From a virus, in the IMG/VR virus record IMGVR_UViG_3300044970_001522, positions 125,901 to 189,900 of that record: a stretch of DNA of 64,000 bases; one strand, 5' to 3'. The notes below the pieces were generated by a model. That model made no database searches. It saw nothing but the letters and a program-made list of their open reading frames with translations, and was not told the DNA's origin. Position 1 is the first letter of the stretch; each line of letters begins with the position of its first letter. The position numbers and the translations under genes were made by a program. Shown here piece after piece: positions 1 to 8,942 of this stretch.

Positions 1-99
1 ACCTCAACCTTGAGTCAAATTCCCGACTTATCCTGGTACACGGGAACAACTTTTGCACTTAGCCCGCCGAACTACGGAGAGGGGACGTTAGCGCTATGA
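1..99 (+). CDS. C-terminal end of an upstream virion-block gene (partial)
   Basis: An open frame enters from the left edge and stops with TGA at 97-99, giving 32 residues. Its stop overlaps the ATG of the next gene in an ATGA junction, the tight coupling seen through this block. The visible part has no recognisable motif. A structural role is inferred only from its neighbours. Confidence 0.6.
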   Translation, partial: TSTLSQIPDLSWYTGTTFALSPPNYGEGTLAL

Positions 100-1370
100 G
101 TCAAAATCTGGTCGCATTGAACGGGGGGACTGCGCAAATTGAAACATCTTCCACTTTCGAGCAGGGTGTGAACCTTTCCCCCCAGTACGTGGATGCGCTT
201 AAACTCAACCCGCACCCCACTGAGTGGGTTGAAAACGGGAGGCCAATCTACGCACGTTTACCGTCGGCTTCGCAGCTTTACAAACTGGACTTCGGACTCG
301 ACGACGAGTTTGCCTACACTTACCTTCCCGTGGGCGATGGCCGCACGGGAACAGGGTCGCTTCAGGTTCAGTCTTCCGGGGAGAACAAGTTCCTGACAGT
401 TCAGTCCGGAGTTGTGGTTTGGAAGTATGGGAGCTTAACGGTTGACCCTGCGATTATAAGCTTGGAAGAAATGGAAATGGTAAGTACGAAGTATCTTCTG
501 GCCTACCAACTTTATTACGACGACTCACCCTTTGTCGCTGAGTACTCTGCCAATAAATTTTCCTTATCTGGATACGACATAAGAGTAGAAAGTAGCACAG
601 ATGCTGTGCCAGGGTGGAGGTACAGTCCCGCTTTTGCTTTCACAGACCTTGAGTCTCAAGCGTGGAGAAACTTTGACGGTGTGTTTCCGTCTTACACTGG
701 ACAACCGTACTTGTCGTGGCAAAGTCCGCATCCCGCCGCTTACACCGAAATTGAACTACGGTGCCCTGGCGGCTCTTCGGTAACTGGCTCAGCGTCGCTC
801 TATGTGTCGTCCAGCTCCCCTGCAAGCGACGACGATCTCTACAGCTCAAACCCGGTTTGGGTCTTACAAGGTTCTTCTGACGTTGCGTCCGACGTTAACG
901 GGCAGTACTTCAAATTTTCAATCCCGGAACCCTCGTACAACCGTGGGTGGAAAGTAGTATGGACGGATACCAAAGTGGCGATCAATCGGGTGCTTGTGAG
1001 TGGTACCCTGTCCTTGCTTAGAAAGCCCGCAGCAGCAACCTCCGTCATCAACCTAGTTGCTTATCCTGAAAACAGCGTACCGAAAACCGTTAGGAACAGC
1101 ACAGGAAAGGAAGTACCTGTCACTCTGTGCAAACTGGCCTACGTGAGTATTGACGGGGCTTACCGTGTTGAAAAGATCACAGACCTGAGAGAGGTGGTTC
1201 ACACAGACCACCAGCCCCTGGCTGATTGGCTTACACGTGCCCTGGATACAAATCTTATCAGCCTGTTCTCACAGGTGAAAGGGTACTCTTCTGTGTGGAT
1301 GAGCCCGCAAAACTGCATGAGACATGAGTACGCCACTTTGCAGAACAATCTTGTAGCAGTGAAGGAGTGA
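96..1370 (+). CDS. Putative virion structural protein, 424 aa, unknown
   Basis: This is a long, clean open frame starting with ATG after a purine-rich GGAGAGGGG stretch that could serve as a ribosome binding site. The protein is rich in Ser, Tyr, Val and aromatic residues in alternating patterns, with no transmembrane segment or coiled coil, which suggests a beta-rich soluble protein. I recognise no family. It is followed one base later by another large unknown protein and then by the baseplate spike gene, so a baseplate or tail-surface role is the best inference. A tail appendage protein is equally possible. Confidence 0.75.
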   Translation: MSQNLVALNGGTAQIETSSTFEQGVNLSPQYVDALKLNPHPTEWVENGRPIYARLPSASQLYKLDFGLDDEFAYTYLPVGDGRTGTGSLQVQSSGENKFLTVQSGVVVWKYGSLTVDPAIISLEEMEMVSTKYLLAYQLYYDDSPFVAEYSANKFSLSGYDIRVESSTDAVPGWRYSPAFAFTDLESQAWRNFDGVFPSYTGQPYLSWQSPHPAAYTEIELRCPGGSSVTGSASLYVSSSSPASDDDLYSSNPVWVLQGSSDVASDVNGQYFKFSIPEPSYNRGWKVVWTDTKVAINRVLVSGTLSLLRKPAAATSVINLVAYPENSVPKTVRNSTGKEVPVTLCKLAYVSIDGAYRVEKITDLREVVHTDHQPLADWLTRALDTNLISLFSQVKGYSSVWMSPQNCMRHEYATLQNNLVAVKE

Positions 1371-1371
1371 A

Positions 1372-3429
1372 ATGACCGACTTAAACCCCTCGTTCAGTAT
1401 TAGTGACTTTGAGGACTACGGAACCACAAACCTTTACCTGACCGCCGAGCAACTCAACTCAGTGGCTCTAACCGAGAGCCGCGTAAACGACCAACTTGAC
1501 TGGCTCGCTCAGCTTTTGGGCTGGAGCGGTCCTGAATACTGGGCCAACCTAGCCTCGACAGTCTCCCAAAAGCGAAACCTTTTGACGGGGTCCTTTGGTG
1601 TGTACGACGGGTACATTCACCCGGAAGTTGTCGAAGTTCACAACTGGGACGGCACAGTAATTATAAAGGCAGACCCACGATTACAGGCGGGCCAGACCTT
1701 TTACTTGGGGGACTTTTCGTACCTTTTGGCGGATGTGTCCCAAGACGGCACCAACTATGTCCTAACCTTCGAAGGTTTGGGAGAGCAGTTCTTCACTGAT
1801 CTCTCGGAAAATAAGCAGCTTAAGGTGATAGCTCCTGGCGCTCTGCCCAGCCCATTCTTTCGCCCCGAGCCTGGCTCGACCGCCGACGCTTCCTTCCTCT
1901 GCGAAGTCCAGGGGTCCGACCTTGTCCTGTTCCCGAAGTACAACACAGCGAGGACAATACCTTACAAGTTTAACACATTTTTAGCGGGTGCACGGTACTT
2001 TTTCAGCCTCCCTGTAACTTTCACCACCTCTTCAGTATCAATTGACCCGACCTACGACTTTTCGAGGGAGAGTTGGTACCTTGATATTCCCTCAGATCTT
2101 TCCTCTAACGGGGTCGGGCTCGAAGGAGAGCTAACGTACGAAAGTTCCACCTTGCGAGTGAGGGTATCCCCTTGGTCAAACCCTTCTGACTGGGCCACTC
2201 GAGAAAAGATCGATAACTTTTACGGAGTATGGTCGAACAAAGGTGGAAGGTTGCCCTTTAACTTTGTTTTTGATGCCCTAGGTATCCACGGGTTTGACGA
2301 AAGGGTCTCTGTCCATACGAGCGCTGTCGACAAGTACGTAAGTTTTTCCGATGTCTTGGCTTACATAGAAAGTGAGAACGGTGGGCCAGTTCCTGACTTC
2401 GGGAGCTTTGGCGCAGCTGTAATTCACTGTGACGGAGAGAGGGTCTTTGAAGGAGTTTCTCACGTCTCCGACAACTTTCAGTTTCTGTACGATATTGACT
2501 CCCCATCTCAAACTTTCCGCTTTGTTTACACAGGTTCTGTGGGAGAGCCCGTAATAAGCATATCTGACTCTCTAGCATCCAGTTTCAACTGCAAAATATC
2601 CAACCTCGTACTCAGTGGCCGCACTCACTACATGTCTCCGAATGTGGAAGATAGCGGGACCCTCTTAAGGCCATGGAAAAGTGAAGCTTTGCAGGTAATT
2701 AGCTCTCCAAGCGAACTTGAGCTTCTTCGGAGCCCTAACTCTCTTCGGGCCGACACAAACCACGGGCCCAGTGACCCGAACTGGGAGCGGTACTTTGTGC
2801 GCCTTCCACCTGAGTATGGAAGAAACGATAGTACATGGCAAAAGGTAAACCTTGTGTGCAAGAATTTCGGGTACTGGGGCTCGTCGCTCAACCCTGAGAA
2901 AATGTCGTGCCCCCCGGAACAGTCAGAGCCGCTCGTGTACGAACAAGTGGTTTTGTACGGTGGTGAAAAAGGGTTGATACCGTTTTTGTACTCGGAACCT
3001 TACCTGTTCTCAGACATTTTGTACGGCCAAGGGACGTCGGACGACTACGACAATTCGGATATTGCCCCTGGTTTTGACACTCCCTACGACGACTTTGATG
3101 AGGCCGAGCTTGTGAGCTACGACCTTCTTCATAATCGCACAGTAAACACATCCTTGCCTGGGGAGACTTACGGTGACTGGGACGGGGAGTACTTACGCTC
3201 GCCTTCCTCTGAGAACTTACGTGGCTTTCTTGTCAACGACCTCAAGGAAGAAACACTCGAAGTCGTTCCAGCACCATTGTGGGACGCGAGCATTTATAAG
3301 TATCCGCCAGTCTGCAAAGATGGGGGTGCCTCGTCAACTGTCGACGCGAACCACTACAAAGTGGGGTACTCACTATTTGCAGCCGATCTGTCTGCGTCAG
3401 AAGAAGGCGTTTTCGACTTTGAGACTTGA
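1372..3429 (+). CDS. Putative virion structural protein, 685 aa, unknown
   Basis: The ATG lies one base after the previous stop, so the two genes are almost certainly co-translated. The protein is acidic and rich in Tyr, Ser and Asp, with repeated short beta-strand-like patches, and has no membrane segment. No known domain could be identified. Size and position beside the spike gene fit a baseplate wedge or adhesin-type component. That is inference from context only. It ends 31 bases before the next gene, and a GGGTAAA motif lies immediately after its stop. Confidence 0.75.
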   Translation: MTDLNPSFSISDFEDYGTTNLYLTAEQLNSVALTESRVNDQLDWLAQLLGWSGPEYWANLASTVSQKRNLLTGSFGVYDGYIHPEVVEVHNWDGTVIIKADPRLQAGQTFYLGDFSYLLADVSQDGTNYVLTFEGLGEQFFTDLSENKQLKVIAPGALPSPFFRPEPGSTADASFLCEVQGSDLVLFPKYNTARTIPYKFNTFLAGARYFFSLPVTFTTSSVSIDPTYDFSRESWYLDIPSDLSSNGVGLEGELTYESSTLRVRVSPWSNPSDWATREKIDNFYGVWSNKGGRLPFNFVFDALGIHGFDERVSVHTSAVDKYVSFSDVLAYIESENGGPVPDFGSFGAAVIHCDGERVFEGVSHVSDNFQFLYDIDSPSQTFRFVYTGSVGEPVISISDSLASSFNCKISNLVLSGRTHYMSPNVEDSGTLLRPWKSEALQVISSPSELELLRSPNSLRADTNHGPSDPNWERYFVRLPPEYGRNDSTWQKVNLVCKNFGYWGSSLNPEKMSCPPEQSEPLVYEQVVLYGGEKGLIPFLYSEPYLFSDILYGQGTSDDYDNSDIAPGFDTPYDDFDEAELVSYDLLHNRTVNTSLPGETYGDWDGEYLRSPSSENLRGFLVNDLKEETLEVVPAPLWDASIYKYPPVCKDGGASSTVDANHYKVGYSLFAADLSASEEGVFDFET

Positions 3430-3430
3430 C

Positions 3431-3437
3431 GGGTAAA
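3431..3437 (+). promoter_or_regulatory. GGGTAAA motif, candidate late promoter
   Basis: The motif starts 29 bases before the ATG at 3460 and is followed by ACTCTTAG, matching the looser downstream TTAG seen at other copies. Confidence 0.6.
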
Positions 3438-3459
3438 AACTCTTAGCTACCTCACTGAA

Positions 3460-3735
3460 ATGACCACACGAAGAAAAAGTACTCCCGACACAGAAACAGT
3501 TCCCCCAGATAACACCGAGGAGACAACCACTGTGACAACTGCACCTGAACACCCTATCGAGGAACTAGGCGAGTCTCACCTGGAGCCTCACCAGGAAATC
3601 CCTCAGGAGGACCACCCTGAAGCAAGCTCTGAGGCGCCCCCTGTGAAAGAAGCAGAGGCGGCACTACGACCACCCGCACTCGCTAAGCGACTACCGTCAA
3701 AAAACACTCCGAAGTTTTCCCTCAAGATACGGTAA
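3460..3735 (+). CDS. Small acidic, Pro/Glu/Thr-rich protein
   Basis: This 91-residue protein is rich in Pro, Glu, Thr and His, with a basic Lys/Arg tail over about the last 25 residues. That composition suggests intrinsic disorder. No domain is recognisable. It sits behind a GGGTAAA motif and four bases ahead of the baseplate spike gene, which suggests a tail-assembly accessory or linker. The function is unknown. Confidence 0.6.
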   Translation: MTTRRKSTPDTETVPPDNTEETTTVTTAPEHPIEELGESHLEPHQEIPQEDHPEASSEAPPVKEAEAALRPPALAKRLPSKNTPKFSLKIR

Positions 3736-3738
3736 ACT

Positions 3739-4935
3739 ATGGCCCAAAGCCTGAGAAACATTCCATGGATTCGACAACAGGCCGAGATGGCGAAAGCCAT
3801 CGAAGCCAACGCGAGGTACGCCGGGTCACCCAGGGGAACTGTTCGTGGAACGATAATTAGTGTTGAGGACCCTGAAGACTTGGGAAGAGTCAAGGTGCTG
3901 TTCGACGCCATGAACCCTCAGGACATTCCTTCAGTCGAAGGTGCTGGGGAGTTTTCTCTACCAAGACCAGGAGAGTCAAGCAACTTGTCACACTGGCTCG
4001 ATGTTTCCCCGGCTTTCAAGGGAAAGCAGCCGAAGACACTCGAAGGAAAGAGAGTGAATATTTCTCTGAGCAACGGGGAGTACCACTATGCAGTTTTGCA
4101 AGACGTACTGTACGACCCTCAGAATTTAACCGACGGCTCTCAGCAAGCTCTACAGATTCCGAGCAACAGCACAATGACTCGGCTGCCGATATACGAAGCT
4201 GGCGGTCTGCCCCCGGCATGCAAGGAGAACCACGGTTGCACTGTTGTTGAAGAAAACGGTCCAATGAACTCAGATTGGGTGTGTATTTGTCTGAAGAGAG
4301 ACGGACAGTACATTTGGGTAAGGCACGCAGATTTGGCGCACGGGCACGCAGGCGGAAACGATGTTACATCGCAGGTTGACTCTGCTGGAAATCGTCTCAG
4401 CCCTGGACAAATGGCTGCAACATACGACCACGTCTTTGTTACAAGTCATCAGGAAATGAAAAAAGAGGGGCGAACCGGGTACTCTACTGCTCCTGCGGGA
4501 AACCCTTGGGGATCTGCTGCAGCGTGGGCACCGCCCCCGATGAGCACGATACAAGCGTTCAAGTTTGTGGAAGGGCCTTTGTTCAGCCAAGACACTGCCC
4601 TTAGCTTTGCACGAAATTCTGGGTTTATCGATAATATTACCGGGTCGTTCATAACCACCTACAACCCTGAAATTCTTGCTGCAGTCGAGAGTGTCCCAGG
4701 GTCGAATTTTACGAAGACAGCGATTCAGCAAGCACAAAAAGTTCTAAACTTCTCAGAAGTTCTTAGAAAAGTCATAGCAGACCCCACCGACTTTGTGAAA
4801 AATGCGGCAGAGAAGTCGCTGCCGTCCTATGTTCCGGGTGCCACCAAGTTTGTCATCTCGACGCTTCAGAACCCTGCGGCAACAATAAAAACTGTTTTCT
4901 CTAAGCTACCCTCCTTACCAAACCCATTCAAATGA
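3739..4935 (+). CDS. Baseplate spike/hub protein, gp5/gpV-type OB domain
   Basis: Residues about 30-130 contain the pattern GTVRG-x-IISVEDPEDLGRVKV, the start of the OB-fold found in T4 gp5, P2 gpV and VgrG-type spikes. The later stretch around WLDVSP and YHYAVLQDVLYDP fits the same fold. In that family the OB domain links the hub to the membrane-piercing needle of a contractile tail. The C-terminal half has no lysozyme domain that I can see and ends in helical, Ala-rich sequence, so any needle or tip may be in another protein. The next gene overlaps it by four bases (ATGA). This is the clearest evidence in the left part that the tail is contractile. Confidence 0.75.
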   Translation: MAQSLRNIPWIRQQAEMAKAIEANARYAGSPRGTVRGTIISVEDPEDLGRVKVLFDAMNPQDIPSVEGAGEFSLPRPGESSNLSHWLDVSPAFKGKQPKTLEGKRVNISLSNGEYHYAVLQDVLYDPQNLTDGSQQALQIPSNSTMTRLPIYEAGGLPPACKENHGCTVVEENGPMNSDWVCICLKRDGQYIWVRHADLAHGHAGGNDVTSQVDSAGNRLSPGQMAATYDHVFVTSHQEMKKEGRTGYSTAPAGNPWGSAAAWAPPPMSTIQAFKFVEGPLFSQDTALSFARNSGFIDNITGSFITTYNPEILAAVESVPGSNFTKTAIQQAQKVLNFSEVLRKVIADPTDFVKNAAEKSLPSYVPGATKFVISTLQNPAATIKTVFSKLPSLPNPFK

Positions 4936-5303
4936 CTTTCACCGAGGATTACGACCCAGGCTTTGTCAACTCTCCGGGGTTCGGCCAGAGTGCTACAAAC
5001 CCATTGGCACCAGTGTTCTACAAATCCCTCGGAGTCGTTGAGAACCTTTGCGTGTATGACTCTATTTACGCGGCCAACTCTGTAAGTGCCCACGTTTCTT
5101 TCTCCATCGGGAAAAGCTTCCTGAGTCAGGAAAGATTCTTTGTTGCGGTACCCACAACTTTTCTTGAGCCGGTAACTTGCGAACAGGACCTGAGAGTCGA
5201 GGCGATAACCAACACGGACCGACTCATTGTGGACGGAAAGGAGTACCGAGACCGGGTAATTGTGGGGAGAAATGGAACTTTTCATGCATTGGTGAGGGTC
5301 TAA
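4932..5303 (+). CDS. Small virion-block protein, 123 aa, unknown
   Basis: It starts in an ATGA overlap with the spike gene and its own stop overlaps the next start (TAATG). The sequence is compact, with beta-like alternation and no motif I recognise. Translational coupling to the spike on one side and to another small protein on the other suggests a minor baseplate or tail completion protein. Function unknown. Confidence 0.7.
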   Translation: MTFTEDYDPGFVNSPGFGQSATNPLAPVFYKSLGVVENLCVYDSIYAANSVSAHVSFSIGKSFLSQERFFVAVPTTFLEPVTCEQDLRVEAITNTDRLIVDGKEYRDRVIVGRNGTFHALVRV

Positions 5304-5713
5304 TGGCAGTACGTCGTCCTTCTGTCTATCGCCAAGGGGGATTTATCTTTCAGGACTTCTTGTACTTTCAGGACGGGGCAAGTGAGCTGCGGTATGTCCT
5401 AGGAAAGTATGATGGGGAGCCCTACGAGTCCGTTGCTCAAACTTTCGATTACCCCGCACCAGGTTTAAGGGGAGGGAGCATAGTATCCCGAATAGACTAC
5501 ACAGTGAGCGGTAAGTTGCTCACGATTGACAGTTGGGAAGTCAACTGGAGAGATGAGTGGCCTCTTCGACTGGCCTTTCAGTTCCTTGCAAATTGTCTGT
5601 ACTCCGCAGCTCGAGGGTACTCGGTACGAGTCCATAAGGATGTCTACTCGTTCTGGGTGTCCGAGAATCTCTTTCCCGTGTCAAACGATCCGAAAGATTT
5701 CCTGCTGCGTTGA
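5303..5713 (+). CDS. Small virion-block protein, 136 aa, unknown
   Basis: I chose the ATG in the TAATG junction at 5303, although the frame is open further upstream, because coupling of this type runs through the block. The protein is aromatic-rich (many Tyr, Phe, Trp) and likely globular. No family recognised. It closes the first structural set, and a GGGTAAA motif follows its stop. Confidence 0.65.
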   Translation: MAVRRPSVYRQGGFIFQDFLYFQDGASELRYVLGKYDGEPYESVAQTFDYPAPGLRGGSIVSRIDYTVSGKLLTIDSWEVNWRDEWPLRLAFQFLANCLYSAARGYSVRVHKDVYSFWVSENLFPVSNDPKDFLLR

Positions 5714-5735
5714 CTACCTAGACCTGGTCCGCAAA

Positions 5736-5742
5736 GGGTAAA
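5736..5742 (+). promoter_or_regulatory. GGGTAAA motif, candidate late promoter
   Basis: Exact motif, extended as AGGGTAAAATA, in the short gap after the 5713 stop and 56 bases before the preferred ATG at 5792. An in-frame GTG at 5756 lies closer, so either the leader is longer here or the GTG is used. Confidence 0.5.
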
Positions 5743-5791
5743 ATAAAAAGACGGGGTGAAAACACTCCCTGAAATTTTCACAACATCAGAC

Positions 5792-6403
5792 ATGAATAAA
5801 CTCGACCACTGTTACCTCGAAGCCCTTTCTGAAGCACTAAAAGGTAACCTTGGAGAGGCTTTAGAACTCCGCAATGAAGCGGATGCGTTAGCATCCGAAG
5901 GTTTCTCCTTCTCTGAAAATTACGGGAACAAATACCCATTCATTGAAGAGGCTGTAAATACCCTGATTAATTCGTACGAATTCACACGCTGCGTGAAACC
6001 GTCCGGTGAAGCGTACGGAACAGCGGGGCAGTGCAGAAAAGGAACTGAAGAAGCTAAACCGGTAAAGGCGACTTCTCCCGCCAGGCGAACCAAGGTAGAA
6101 AGAGACATGGCTGCCCAAGCCACTCTCAAAAGACTCGCAGCCAAAGGTCCGGATACTTCCGAAAGAAAGCAGGGTGACAGGGTAGTGGTCAGTAAGGGGT
6201 CTGAGTTCAAGGCTGTTCTACACCCCGAGCACCAAACTGCCCTTGGAAAGTTAAAGGAGGGGGAAAGGTTCAAATTTGAGGACGAAAGTGGCACCCATTG
6301 GTCGGCGACACGGTCCGGAAATAGTATACGCTTAGAGGGGGGAGATACAAGGCATGGCAGCAAACCTTACAAAATGTCAATGGGTAGGGACAAACTGATG
6401 TGA
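5792..6403 (+). CDS. Cys-motif tagged protein A, 203 aa
   Basis: Residues 1 to about 70 form an Ala/Leu/Glu-rich helical region followed by the signature YEFTRCV-x7-YGTAGQCRKGTE, with two cysteines 13 residues apart. Four other proteins in this window carry the same signature. The first 70 or so residues and their DNA are nearly identical to the start of the gene at 19381. The C-terminal half is basic and then ends in a short unrelated domain with no known motif. I chose ATG 5792 over the upstream in-frame GTG 5756 because it aligns with the start of the 19381 gene. I infer a shared targeting or delivery module with a variable payload. Confidence 0.7.
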   Translation: MNKLDHCYLEALSEALKGNLGEALELRNEADALASEGFSFSENYGNKYPFIEEAVNTLINSYEFTRCVKPSGEAYGTAGQCRKGTEEAKPVKATSPARRTKVERDMAAQATLKRLAAKGPDTSERKQGDRVVVSKGSEFKAVLHPEHQTALGKLKEGERFKFEDESGTHWSATRSGNSIRLEGGDTRHGSKPYKMSMGRDKLM

Positions 6404-6441
6404 GGTAGCTTTCGTGGGGCTCCTGCTTTTCTTGGGCAGCA

Positions 6442-6448
6442 GGGTAAA
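6442..6448 (+). promoter_or_regulatory. GGGTAAA motif, candidate late promoter
   Basis: Motif 30 bases before ATG 6472. The leader contains AAGGGAAGAG, a possible ribosome binding site. Confidence 0.6.
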
Positions 6449-6471
6449 ACCTTGTACAAGGGAAGAGCCGA

Positions 6472-7551
6472 ATGTCAGTTCCGCAGATAAAGGAGGCCAT
6501 ACTCTCAGCACCAAGTACGGTTGTCCTATACTTCGATAGCCCACTTGACACTCGGGTCAGTGTCCCCATAAGTTCTTTCACTGTGAACTACGGCCAGTAC
6601 GGAGTAGAGACATTCGTGTACTCCTCGGACACAATGGTATCCCTTGGGCTAGACAGCTGCTTGTCTGCGTGGGACGAGGTATTTGTTTCCTACGAGCCTC
6701 CCGTCGCCTTAGCCTCTTGCATGAGGGGGCCAGTTCCCTCCACAGCTAGTGATGTTGTAAAGAAAAGAAACGCAGTACGAGGCTTTTACCGAGTTTCGGT
6801 CCGAAACACGCTCACACCGAGCGAACAAACGGAAAGCTCTCGCAAGGGTTCCAACCTTGGGCAGACTATTGGCGGTTACGGCTATCCGCATCAAGATCGC
6901 TCAGGTGTTTTAACGCCAAACAGGTCCGACCCACGAAGTGCGTCGCCCGACGACTTCATTATCGCGTACGGACTCAAAGAGGCCATACAACTTACGAACA
7001 TTGACGACGCGAGTGCAAACTCGGTGAATGTTGCCAAGATGCGAATGGCAATCGAGGATGCAAACGCTCTCATAGACTCATACATTGAGCAGTCAGGGAA
7101 AGCGGGAAAGGTGCTAATTACGAGCAATCGTCGGCGAACAGCACTGATTATAGCCCGATACTACCTGGATAATGTCCGGCGAAGAGAAGATGTTTTCAAG
7201 GATTACACCGAAGCACTAAAACAACTCGACGCTGAACGAGAAATGACTTCGGTTCGTGCGGGCCACGGTGACTCAGCTATTGACACCAAGGCAGGAATCA
7301 TGCGCTCCTGGCGTGTCCCGCAGCGGTACAACGGGGTTTCGGGAAAAGGTTTCGGAGGGTGGAATACGGACATGGCGGGAGACCAGGCTCCGGACTTTCG
7401 TGCTGGTTTCGGGGCAACGGGGCAAAACAACTCTGAAACTAACTGGATCTCAGCACGAAACTACGAAGACTTAGGTGGGACTCCACAAATTACAGAGCCG
7501 AACGACGCAGGCGGCTATCGCGTTAACGGCTCTGATACGATCTACCCTTAA
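6472..7551 (+). CDS. Head-tail adaptor, Mu gp36 (DUF1320)-like, with SWM-like N-terminal domain
   Basis: The C-terminal part, about residues 165-260, has the pattern of Mu gp36/DUF1320 proteins: an acidic helix with ANALIDSYIEQ, then RRRTALIIARYYLDNVRRRED and a following helix. That family forms part of the head-tail connector. The first 70 or so residues resemble cyanobacterial SWM/SwmB-type repeats, seen as VVLYFDSPLD, a VPISSFTVNYG strand and a closing FVSYEPP. This is an unusual addition for a connector protein. The protein is 359 aa, about twice the usual length of gp36 relatives, and its last 90 residues are Gly/Asn-rich. The connector call fits its place just ahead of the terminator-like and terminase genes. 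Confidence 0.6.
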   Translation: MSVPQIKEAILSAPSTVVLYFDSPLDTRVSVPISSFTVNYGQYGVETFVYSSDTMVSLGLDSCLSAWDEVFVSYEPPVALASCMRGPVPSTASDVVKKRNAVRGFYRVSVRNTLTPSEQTESSRKGSNLGQTIGGYGYPHQDRSGVLTPNRSDPRSASPDDFIIAYGLKEAIQLTNIDDASANSVNVAKMRMAIEDANALIDSYIEQSGKAGKVLITSNRRRTALIIARYYLDNVRRREDVFKDYTEALKQLDAEREMTSVRAGHGDSAIDTKAGIMRSWRVPQRYNGVSGKGFGGWNTDMAGDQAPDFRAGFGATGQNNSETNWISARNYEDLGGTPQITEPNDAGGYRVNGSDTIYP

Positions 7552-7563
7552 ATCCTAACCTAA

Positions 7564-8787
7564 ATGGAACTGAATACAATAACTAAAATAGAGCAATTCC
7601 TCTGCGACTCTCTTATTGCATCCCCCCTCATACCAATTGGGGTTAATGTATTGCGTTTGGCTGACGCGGTTGAGAATGAGGGCGTTGTAACTCAGACGAA
7701 CAACATTGTTGTGCGCTACGAAAGCTCAACAAGCAATGTTAAGAACCGAGTGCCTTTCATATACGAAGACACTCTCAATTTTGAGCTTAACTTTTCGTGC
7801 CAAAACTACCTGACGAGCTCAGGACACGACTTTGCCACGCAACTCCTCATGGGCGCAAAGATCACACTATCGGGGAGTGCCCCTTCGGGTGCTTACGTGC
7901 AAGTTTTGGAACCTTTTCGATGCTCTACGTCCCAGTTCACAGGCTTAAGCCCGGAGTCCCAGTACACCTACACTCAAAACTGGTCCGTAACTATCGAGGA
8001 AACCCTACCATACATAGCACTCGACCCCTGTGTTCAACGCGGTGACTGCCGCCAAATTTTCCCCACTCGAAATGTCCTGACTTCTTTACCCTTAGCCGGT
8101 GTTCTCGATGAAGCAACGGGGTGTATTTATGTGCCATGGTACCCTGAGACGAACCCCCTAGATGCCGCACTCACAGATGCACTCGGAGTGCAGTGGAGTG
8201 AGGAACTCACGCAGTCAGGGGATTGGGTCTATGTTCGCAGCCCGAGTGAAGTATTCCTCGAAGATCCTTTAAGTCAGCCGATCTACTTGCTAAGTAATAA
8301 GAATTTCACGGCGGACGGTCGCCTGGTTGTAACAATTTGGAACGCCACAACAAAGCAGCCCATAAAGGAAGTTTTCTACGTTAACTCCGGGAAAAAGCTT
8401 GCTCGTTACGCTGTGGATCTTTGGAGGAACACGGTTTCTGGCGCAGCCAAGGGGGAAATAGACCCACTAAGTGTGAAGGATGCGTCGTGGTCGTCGGGAC
8501 TCACCTACGGGGAGTTCGCAATTGTGAGGGGGGCGAACCGAACCCTGTACTCAGACCCCCTAGATCCGAACGGCAAGACGCAAACTTTGATGGGTGGAAC
8601 ACTCGTCGGTGTAAAACCCGACACGTTTATTCAAACACCGCAGGGACGGTTCTACTTTGTAGCCCAGTCTCCGCAGGGTAAAGGTTGGTTGATACAAGAT
8701 TCCTTCGAGCTTGCGTCGATTAATTCCTTGTGGAAACTCGGCTGCATTCCTTGTGAGGGTGGGCCAAATCCCCCAAGTCTCTGTTAA
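7564..8787 (+). CDS. Putative tail terminator / head-tail completion protein
   Basis: The first 150 or so residues loosely follow the layout of Mu gp37/DUF1834 proteins: an N-terminal helix, a strand carrying VVRYESS, a central helical stretch, and an edge strand ending in WSVTIEETLPY. The remaining 250 residues are extra and unassigned, with Cys pairs near residue 180 and at the C-terminus (CIPCEGG). Position directly after the gp36-like adaptor supports the call. A tail tube or minor virion protein is an alternative. Confidence 0.45.
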   Translation: MELNTITKIEQFLCDSLIASPLIPIGVNVLRLADAVENEGVVTQTNNIVVRYESSTSNVKNRVPFIYEDTLNFELNFSCQNYLTSSGHDFATQLLMGAKITLSGSAPSGAYVQVLEPFRCSTSQFTGLSPESQYTYTQNWSVTIEETLPYIALDPCVQRGDCRQIFPTRNVLTSLPLAGVLDEATGCIYVPWYPETNPLDAALTDALGVQWSEELTQSGDWVYVRSPSEVFLEDPLSQPIYLLSNKNFTADGRLVVTIWNATTKQPIKEVFYVNSGKKLARYAVDLWRNTVSGAAKGEIDPLSVKDASWSSGLTYGEFAIVRGANRTLYSDPLDPNGKTQTLMGGTLVGVKPDTFIQTPQGRFYFVAQSPQGKGWLIQDSFELASINSLWKLGCIPCEGGPNPPSLC

Positions 8788-8789
8788 GT

Positions 8790-8942
8790 ATGGCAACTCC
8801 CGCACAACTCTGGGCACAGTACGACGTTGCTGTTAAGTCCAACAATTCGGCCTTGGCGCAGGCCATCCTTAAACAATTGCAAAACTTCCGGAGTTATCCC
8901 ACTTCAAACACCGGGTGCTCACGATGCAGAAAAACACTATGA
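8790..8942 (+). CDS. Very small protein with C-terminal CxxC
   Basis: A 50-residue frame starts with ATG two bases after the previous stop and ends in a TGA that overlaps the next ATG. The C-terminus is CSRCRKTL, a possible metal or redox CxxC. The tight packing on both sides argues that it is real. Its place between connector and terminase genes suggests a packaging or connector accessory, but nothing identifies a function. Confidence 0.5.
   Translation: MATPAQLWAQYDVAVKSNNSALAQAILKQLQNFRSYPTSNTGCSRCRKTL

Noticed and set aside
3739-3741. GGTAAA just before ATG 3739 as another late motif
   Set aside because: It reads CGGTAAAC, lacks the third G, overlaps the upstream stop codon and sits only about 9 bases from the start.
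4270-4737. Antisense frame within the baseplate spike gene
   Set aside because: Composition is Cys/Arg-rich without a motif and it overlaps a clear gene fully. It is a shadow frame.
6405-6446. CCTGCT/AGCAGG hairpin as a terminator
   Set aside because: The stem has no T-run after it and overlaps the GGGTAAA motif. It may just be chance pairing.
8676-8682. GGGTAAA inside the 7564 gene
   Set aside because: It is in coding sequence well away from a start codon and has no TTAG follow-up, so it was not counted as a promoter. Similar coding copies occur near 49556 and 59576.
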